A model generated the notes under the pieces. The model saw nothing but the letters and a program-made list of their open reading frames with translations, did not search any database and was not told where the DNA came from. Positions 10,745 through 11,052 of a stretch of DNA of 11,052 nucleotides are shown one piece after another. Source of the stretch: Clostridiaceae bacterium (GTDB taxonomy: Bacteria > Bacillota > Clostridia > Oscillospirales > Acutalibacteraceae); assembly GCA_904501705.1 (NCBI GenBank), contig CAJGCA010000054.1, positions 1 to 11,052 on the forward strand, given 5' to 3'. Made by a program: the position numbers and the translations under genes. Within the stretch, counting starts at the first letter, position 1. Each line of letters starts with the position of its first letter.

Positions 10745-11052
10745 TGATTATCGAGGTTAAACGGCAAAATTTGACCGGTTCAAACGCCCTTCCTGGCGTG
10801 GTTTACATTGACGGCCAAAAATACGCGTATAGCCTCGAAAACCAAAACTATAAGATTCCTTCCGGATCTTACGACCTTTATTTGCAAGACTCGCCGAAGT
10901 TTGGCAAAGTTAAGTTGTATGTAAAGGTTCAAGGCCGCGACGGAATTTTGTTTCACGGCGGAAATTCGGCCGACGATACAAAAGGGTGTATCCTTATCGG
11001 TTCGAGCCGTCCGAACGCCGAACAGATTCATGGGGACAAGAGCGACGAACTC
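10744..11052 (+). CDS. DUF5675-like wall-active protein (5' part, runs off the window end)
   Basis: This is the N-terminal part of the 146-residue protein whose C-terminus is at 1-273. The first 56 residues lie outside the terminal duplication, and the reading frame then continues unchanged into the copy at the window start. The segment Leu-Pro-Gly-Val-Val-Tyr-Ile-Asp-Gly...Tyr-Ser-Leu-Glu...Ile-Pro-Ser-Gly-Ser-Tyr-Asp-Leu...Ser-Pro-Lys-Phe-Gly is the typical N-terminal half of DUF5675, and the His...Cys signature follows at residues 71-82. The start overlaps the preceding stop by one base. It is not truncated in the circular genome; only the window edge cuts it. Confidence 0.85.
   Translation, partial: MIIEVKRQNLTGSNALPGVVYIDGQKYAYSLENQNYKIPSGSYDLYLQDSPKFGKVKLYVKVQGRDGILFHGGNSADDTKGCILIGSSRPNAEQIHGDKSDEL
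10912..11052. repeat. Right copy of the 141-bp terminal identity
   Basis: These bases repeat positions 1-141 without a mismatch. The base just before (10911, T) and the frame of the spanning gene show that closing the circle at 10911/1 restores one intact gene. The unique sequence is therefore 1-10911. Confidence 0.93.

Overview
The window is one complete small circular genome opened at an arbitrary point. The last 141 bases (10912-11052) are identical to the first 141 bases, so the circle is 10,911 bp. One gene runs across the junction: its 5' part is at 10744-11052 and its 3' part at 1-273. All 21 genes I accept lie on the + strand, are tightly packed and are often stop-start coupled. I read it as the genome of a tailless bacterial virus that probably carries a membrane. 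No tail, portal or terminase gene is present. Instead there are at least four proteins ending in one hydrophobic segment plus a short, mostly basic tail, a very basic glycine-rich membrane protein, and a run of small beta-rich proteins suited to a capsid. The layout resembles small lipid-containing phages (FLiP or PM2 type), but I recognise no gene of theirs, so family placement is open.

Host: the gene at 1735-2352 carries a FISUMP domain (Fibrobacter succinogenes major paralogous domain), common in Fibrobacterota and some Bacteroidota. Clear AGGAG-type ribosome binding sites and a TTGACT-N17-TATATT promoter argue against Bacteroidota. A Fibrobacter-like host is my best inference, not a demonstrated fact.

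Layout: (a) 2353-3385 is about 1 kb without genes. It holds two hairpin terminators, a row of six DnaA-box-like 9-mers spaced exactly 11 bp apart, several strong hairpins, G-runs, and a promoter at its right end. (b) 3386-4839 is an early-type operon of six small genes; one resembles a ribbon-helix-helix regulator and the others are unrecognised. It ends in a strong terminator. (c) 4926-5440 encodes a 23-residue membrane peptide coupled to a transglutaminase-like cysteine enzyme. (d) 5488-8380 encodes the membrane-protein block. (e) 8424-9041 encodes the best candidate for the main coat protein and is followed by its own terminator. (f) 9153-10744, then across the junction to 2352, encodes beta-rich proteins, a DUF5675-type wall enzyme with a membrane tail, a long acidic protein, another beta-rich protein and the FISUMP protein.

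The main surprise is what is missing. I find no replication initiator, polymerase, helicase, integrase or packaging ATPase. Together with the phased DnaA-box array, this suggests a virus that lets the host initiator DnaA start its replication, or whose replication protein belongs to a family I cannot recognise.
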